From: Paradevosia sp036499825
GTDB taxonomy: Bacteria; Pseudomonadota; Alphaproteobacteria; Rhizobiales; Devosiaceae
Length of the DNA stretch: 64,000 nucleotides
Assembly: GCA_036499825.1 (NCBI GenBank)
Contig: DASYCZ010000062.1
Location: forward strand, 248,001 to 312,000
Direction of reading: 5' to 3'
Numbering within the stretch: the stretch's first letter is position 1; each line of letters starts with the position of its first letter. Under the pieces are notes generated by a model, which saw nothing but the letters and a program-made list of their open reading frames with translations, ran no database searches and was not told the origin of the DNA. Both the position numbers and the translations under genes were made by a program. Below, piece by piece: positions 60,168 to 64,000 of the stretch.

Positions 60168-61544
60168 ATGAGCACCTGGACCCCCGACAGCTGGAGAGCA
60201 AAGCCGATCTCGCAGGTTCCTGCCTATCCCGACGAGGCCGGGCTCAAGGAGGCCGAGCGCCAGCTCGCCACGTTCCCGCCACTGGTGTTTGCCGGCGAAG
60301 CGCGCGAGCTCAAGGCCTCGCTGGCGGAAGTCGCCGCCGGCCGTGCCTTCCTGCTGCAGGGCGGCGATTGCGCCGAGAGCTTTGCCGAACACGGTGCCGA
60401 CCATATCCGTGATTTCTTCCGCGTCTTCCTGCAGATGGCGGTGATCCTCACCCACGGCGCCAGCAAACCCGTCGTCAAGGTCGGCCGCATTGCCGGCCAG
60501 TTCGCCAAGCCGCGTTCCTCCGATACCGAAACCATCGACGGGGTCACGCTGCCGAGCTATCGCGGCGACATCATCCACGACATCGCCTTCACCGAAGAGG
60601 CCCGTCAGCCCGATCCGCAGCGCCTGCTGATGGCCTACCGCCAGTCGGCCGCGACGCTCAACCTGCTGCGCGCCTTCGCCTCCGGCGGCTACGCCGATCT
60701 GACCCGCGTCCATGAATGGACGGTGGGCTTCATGAAGGGTTCCAACTGGTCGACCCGCTACGATGAGTTCGCCAAGAAGATCGACGACGCCATCAGCTTC
60801 ATGAACGCGCTTGGCCTCAAGCCTGAAAACACCCCCGCATTGCGCGAGACCAAGTTCTATACCAGCCATGAAGCGCTGCTGCTCGGCTATGAGGAAGCGC
60901 TGACCCGGCGCGACTCCATCACCAATGACTGGTACGCCACCTCCGGCCACATGCTGTGGATCGGCGATCGCACCCGCCAGCCCGATGGCGCCCACACCGA
61001 ATATTTCGCCGGCATCAAGAACCCCATCGGCATCAAATGCGGTCCGACGCTGTCGAGCGATGACCTGCTGCGTTTGCTCGACCGGCTCAATCCCGCCAAT
61101 GAGGCCGGCCGTATCACGCTGATCGGCCGCTTCGGGGCCGACAAGGTGCATGACAACCTGCCGCGCCTGATCGAAGCGGTCCGCAAGGCCGGCCAGACCG
61201 TTGTCTGGTGCTCCGATCCCATGCATGGCAATACCGTCAAGGCCTCCAGCGGCTACAAGACGCGGCAGTTCGACAAGGTTCTGGCCGAGGTCAAGGGCTT
61301 CTTCGATGTGCACCGCGAAATGGGCACCTATGCGGGCGGCGTGCATATCGAAATGACCGGTGACGATGTCACCGAATGCACAGGTGGCGTTTCCGCCGTG
61401 ACCGAGGCCAGCCTCAAGGATCGCTACCACACCTATTGCGACCCGCGTCTCAATGCCAGCCAGGCGCTGGAGCTGGCCTTCCTCGTCGCCGAGGAAATCC
61501 GTTCCCAGCGTCCCGCCGAGCCCCAGCGCGCCGCGGGTTTCTAA
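60168..61544 (+). CDS. Class II 3-deoxy-7-phosphoheptulonate (DAHP) synthase
   Basis: This enzyme starts the shikimate pathway by condensing PEP with erythrose-4-phosphate. The 458-residue length and motifs (LLQGGDCAESF near 65-75, PSYRGDIIH, KGSNWSTRY, VWCSDPMHGNT, MTGDDVTEC) are typical of the plant-like class II form. ATG at 60168 was chosen; in-frame GTG at 60156 has no better site. It lies 91 bp after gor. Confidence 0.95.
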   Translation: MSTWTPDSWRAKPISQVPAYPDEAGLKEAERQLATFPPLVFAGEARELKASLAEVAAGRAFLLQGGDCAESFAEHGADHIRDFFRVFLQMAVILTHGASKPVVKVGRIAGQFAKPRSSDTETIDGVTLPSYRGDIIHDIAFTEEARQPDPQRLLMAYRQSAATLNLLRAFASGGYADLTRVHEWTVGFMKGSNWSTRYDEFAKKIDDAISFMNALGLKPENTPALRETKFYTSHEALLLGYEEALTRRDSITNDWYATSGHMLWIGDRTRQPDGAHTEYFAGIKNPIGIKCGPTLSSDDLLRLLDRLNPANEAGRITLIGRFGADKVHDNLPRLIEAVRKAGQTVVWCSDPMHGNTVKASSGYKTRQFDKVLAEVKGFFDVHREMGTYAGGVHIEMTGDDVTECTGGVSAVTEASLKDRYHTYCDPRLNASQALELAFLVAEEIRSQRPAEPQRAAGF

Positions 61545-61554
61545 GGGCAGGGAA

Positions 61555-61572
61555 GGGGCCAGTTCCGGCCCC
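61555..61572 (+). repeat. Hairpin after the DAHP synthase gene
   Basis: GGGGCC and GGCCCC form a perfect 6-bp stem around AGTTCC, 11 bp after the stop. A second, CCGCT-TTT-AGCGG, follows at 61578-61590. There is no T tract after either; they may together act as a weak terminator. Confidence 0.4.
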
Positions 61573-61627
61573 GTCCACCGCTTTTAGCGGAACATTAACC
61601 CTAATGCGCCATGAATTGGTGCACTAG

Positions 61628-61645
61628 GGCGTCTCACAGGACGCC
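61628..61645 (+). repeat. 5' leader hairpin of the outer-membrane protein gene
   Basis: GGCGTC (61628-61633) and GACGCC (61640-61645) with loop TCACAG lie 19 bp upstream of the ATG at 61664 and just before its GGAGGA ribosome site. It could stabilise the mRNA or be a control element, as is common for outer-membrane protein messages. Confidence 0.4.
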
Positions 61646-61663
61646 TCGCTTCGGAGGACGTTC

Positions 61664-62671
61664 ATGTACCGCTTGGTCCCCAGTCTTTGCGCCATGCTGG
61701 CCCTGTCGGCCGCTATCGGCCCGGCATTGGCCGCCGACTATGGCGACGACTACTCGGACTCCCTGCGGCCCTCTTACCCGGATAACTGGGACCAGGGCGA
61801 CGACAAGTCGCTCGGCTTCGAAGCCGGCCTCCGCTACTGGTATTCCGCCGGCGAGGACAAGTGGAACCTGGCCGGTTCCGATTATAACTCGACCGACAAG
61901 ACCAGCTCCGGCGAACTGGCGCTGCGCATCGACGACTACACCACCAACAGCTACGTCAAGGGCCTTGCCGGTTATTCCATGGCTATCGACGGCGACGCCA
62001 CCTCGCCCTTCGGCGGGTACGACGTTAACGGCGGCCATATCGGCTATGCGGGCGCCGATTTCGGCTGGTCGCCCTTCGGGGGCACCGGCAATGGTAGCGG
62101 CATCTATGGCCTCGTCGGCTACCACTACTGGAACGAGTCACCCGATATGGGCCGCGCCAACTTCACCACGGCCGAATCCAGCGCCGATGTGAACTGGCCG
62201 GCCGGTGCGGCAACGCCCGGCGTCCCGGGTGACAGCGAGCCCAACAACATCAATATTCACGCGCTTCGTCTTGGCTTCTCCGGTAAGGCGCAGATCAACG
62301 AATTCATCGACGTCAGCGGCGAAATCGCCGCCGTGCCCTATGCCTGGGTCAACGGCACGTTCGGCGCCTTCGGCACGCCTATTACCGGCGCGTCTGGCGT
62401 CAACTTTAGCCAGCAAGGGTCCGCCGCAACCGTTGATGGCACCGGCTACGGCGCCATGGGCGAGTTGATGGTGGGTTTCCACCCGACCGATAACATGGTC
62501 GTTCGCCTGGGCGGTCGCGCCTGGTATCTGCAAGGACGGACGAACAGTACTTTCTCCCGCGTGAACGTTACCCAGGCCGGTGGTTTCTCCAAGCAGAACT
62601 ACATCTCGTCCAACAACCCGTTCTCGCTGTTCCGCTACGGTCTGTTGGCCGAAATGAGCTACAAGTTCTGA
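61664..62671 (+). CDS. Outer-membrane beta-barrel protein
   Basis: A 335-residue protein with a signal peptide (about 1-24, ending LAA), then alternating amphipathic strands with aromatic girdles (GLRYWYSAG, NSYVKGLAGYS, GLVGYHYW) and a terminal Phe (SYKF) for BAM recognition. It resembles the Omp25/Omp31-like or other small rhizobial porins in layout but is longer. GGAGGA lies before the ATG. Function (structural or porin) not settled. Confidence 0.85.
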   Translation: MYRLVPSLCAMLALSAAIGPALAADYGDDYSDSLRPSYPDNWDQGDDKSLGFEAGLRYWYSAGEDKWNLAGSDYNSTDKTSSGELALRIDDYTTNSYVKGLAGYSMAIDGDATSPFGGYDVNGGHIGYAGADFGWSPFGGTGNGSGIYGLVGYHYWNESPDMGRANFTTAESSADVNWPAGAATPGVPGDSEPNNINIHALRLGFSGKAQINEFIDVSGEIAAVPYAWVNGTFGAFGTPITGASGVNFSQQGSAATVDGTGYGAMGELMVGFHPTDNMVVRLGGRAWYLQGRTNSTFSRVNVTQAGGFSKQNYISSNNPFSLFRYGLLAEMSYKF

Positions 62672-62698
62672 CCAGCCGCATAGCTGCCGTCTGTCCTC

Positions 62699-62737
62699 AT
62701 CCGCTTGCCCTTGCCGGGGTGAGCGGATAAGTCTTTT
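62699..62737 (+). terminator. Candidate terminator between the outer-membrane protein and nadE genes
   Basis: ATCCGCT (62699-62705) and AGCGGAT (62722-62728) are perfect arms, with an inner CCC/GGG pair, followed by AAGTCTTTT. The sequence resembles repeated intergenic palindromes of related genomes, so it may instead be a dispersed repeat. Confidence 0.5.
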
Positions 62738-62764
62738 CCGGCTCCCCGAACCCGGCAGTATTCA

Positions 62765-64000
62765 GTGACCGATCGTCTTCGCATCGCCCTTGCACAGCTC
62801 AATCCGACCGTCGGCGCGCTCCGCGCCAACCTGGCCCTTGGCCGCAGCGCCCTCGATGAGGCCGTTGCCGCCAAGGCGGACATCCTGATGTTCTCCGAGT
62901 TGTTCCTCACCGGCTACTTTCCCGAGGACCTGTTCTTCAAACACCAGTTCGTCGATGACGCCATGGCAACGGCGCGTGAACTGGTCGCCGCCACCAAAGG
63001 CACGGGCGTTTCAATCGTGCTGCCGACCGTCTGGCGTGACGAGGAGGGACTGCGCAACGCCGTGCTGCTCGCCGAAGACGGCAAGGTCACAGCGCGCCGC
63101 TTCAAGCGCGAACTGCCCAATGACGACGTCTTTTACGAGCGGCGCTACTTCATCCCCGGCGATCTCGCCGAACCGGTGACCATCAAGGGCGTCTCGATCG
63201 GCATTCCCATCTGCGAGGACATCTGGCACGCCGATGTCTGCGCTCATCTCGTCGATAACGGCGCCCGCATTCTGCTCTGCCCCAACGGCTCGCCCTATTG
63301 GCGCAACAAGCAGGCGACGCGCAAGGATCTGGTGCTCGCCCGCGTCAACGAGGATAATGTCCCGCTGCTTTATCTCAACCAGGTTGGCGGGCAGGACGAA
63401 CTGGTTTTCGATGGCGCGTCCTTCGGCATGGAGCCGGGTGGCCGTCTCGCTTTCCAGGGTAAGTCCTTTACCGAAGATCTGATCGTCACCGACTGGATCC
63501 ACACCGACAACGGCTGGCGCTGCGAAGCGGGCGACGTCACCCCGCTGGCCTCGGTCGATGAAGCGCCATATCGCGCCTGCATCCTCGGCCTGCGTGACTA
63601 TGTCTACAAGAACGGCTTCAGGAAGGTCGTGCTCGGCCTTTCCGGCGGCATTGATTCCGCCCTCGTCGCCGCCATGGCGGTGGATGCGTTGGGCGCCGAA
63701 AACGTCCACTGCCTGATGCTGCCTTATCGCTATACTTCGGAAGACAGCCTCCGCGACGCCAAGGCCTGCGCCGAACGCCTGGGCGTGCGCTACGACGTCG
63801 TTTCCATCGGCAATCCGGTCGATGGGGCCCTGGCCGAACTCGCGCCCGTCTTCGGCAACCAGCCGGCTGACGTCACCGAGGAGAACATCCAGTCCCGCAT
63901 GCGCGGCCTGGTGCTGATGGCGGTCTCCAACAAATACGGCTCCATGCTGCTCACCACCGGCAACAAGTCCGAGATGTCCGTCGGTTACGCCACCATCTAC
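62765..64000 (+). CDS. nadE: Glutamine-hydrolysing NAD+ synthase, partial (3' end outside the window)
   Basis: NadE amidates nicotinate adenine dinucleotide to NAD using glutamine. It starts with GTG at 62765 and stays open for 412 codons to the window edge, so the last part is missing. The N-terminal nitrilase-like glutaminase has the triad E45 (SELFLTGYFPEDL), K114 (RRFKRELPND) and C150 (IPICEDIW). The synthetase domain has the P-loop GLSGGIDSALVAA at about 291-303. SVGYATIY at the edge is a conserved synthetase segment. Confidence 0.94.
   Translation, partial: MTDRLRIALAQLNPTVGALRANLALGRSALDEAVAAKADILMFSELFLTGYFPEDLFFKHQFVDDAMATARELVAATKGTGVSIVLPTVWRDEEGLRNAVLLAEDGKVTARRFKRELPNDDVFYERRYFIPGDLAEPVTIKGVSIGIPICEDIWHADVCAHLVDNGARILLCPNGSPYWRNKQATRKDLVLARVNEDNVPLLYLNQVGGQDELVFDGASFGMEPGGRLAFQGKSFTEDLIVTDWIHTDNGWRCEAGDVTPLASVDEAPYRACILGLRDYVYKNGFRKVVLGLSGGIDSALVAAMAVDALGAENVHCLMLPYRYTSEDSLRDAKACAERLGVRYDVVSIGNPVDGALAELAPVFGNQPADVTEENIQSRMRGLVLMAVSNKYGSMLLTTGNKSEMSVGYATIY

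Noticed and set aside
60033..61430. 465-codon open frame on the minus strand
   Set aside because: It is antisense to the DAHP synthase gene, which is full length with all motifs.
1..64000. CRISPR arrays, tRNA or rRNA genes, prophage
   Set aside because: No regularly spaced repeats, cloverleaf-like segments, rRNA signatures or phage structural genes were seen. A tRNAscan run would be the decisive check for tRNAs.

Overview
The window is a high-GC chromosomal segment from an alphaproteobacterium, most likely of the order Hyphomicrobiales (Rhizobiales) and plausibly Devosia-like. The evidence is the block ccmI-ccmE-ccmF-ccmH, DegP-type protease, OmpR regulator/sensor kinase, glnE (the cycHJKL-degP-regulator-glnE order known from rhizobia), PleC/DivJ-type histidine kinases, a DUF2059 protein, a class II DAHP synthase and an Omp-type beta-barrel. 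The genus is inference. I saw no tRNA, rRNA, CRISPR array or prophage.

Layout. 1-256: start of a gene running off the left edge. 383-4503: cytochrome c maturation operon ccmIEFH. 4623-8291: periplasmic Do-type protease, then a two-component pair. 8340-11126: glnE. 11130-15450: PAS sensor kinase and aminopeptidase N. 15680-21290: two tandem ABC exporters and a ClC-type channel/antiporter with CBS domains. 21287-29102: accessory metabolism and efflux: a TetR regulator divergent from a Tet(X)-like flavin monooxygenase, a GH2 beta-mannosidase, a DMT exporter, a DUF2188 protein, and an MFS transporter divergent from a second TetR regulator. 29411-34417: cold-shock protein, NDH-2-type dehydrogenase, a DHA2 efflux pump divergent from MarR, and a cation diffusion facilitator. 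34456-36813: dusA and a cytidine-deaminase-fold enzyme, separated by an intact 854-bp IS5-family element. 36849-43185: membrane aspartic protease, GST, cobS and cobT, PleC-like kinase, SNase-like nuclease, Lrp/AsnC regulator.

43204-46707 is the least explained region: a tightly overlapping three-gene operon with a MotA/TolQ/ExbB-like channel, an ExbD-like anchor carrying a DUF2135-like exported domain, and a third membrane protein. It is divergent from a DUF3422 membrane protein. It looks like an uncharacterised ion-driven motor complex.

46866-55305: a cytochrome c, a LysR regulator, then two ABC systems that are interleaved. A nitrate/sulfonate-type SBP-permease-ATPase set and the PQQ_ABC_ATP-like ATPase run leftward. 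A cupredoxin-fold protein without copper ligands, a PQQ-associated beta-propeller, a PQQ_ABC_bind-like binding protein and a PedC-like permease run rightward. Families of this kind occur in the ped/lut clusters tied to PQQ alcohol dehydrogenases and lanthanide uptake, so a rare-earth or alcohol-oxidation transport role is the best hypothesis. No PQQ dehydrogenase lies in the window.

55348-64000: housekeeping genes moaA, L,D-transpeptidase, rpiA, DUF2059 protein, glutathione reductase, DAHP synthase, outer-membrane barrel, and nadE running off the right edge.
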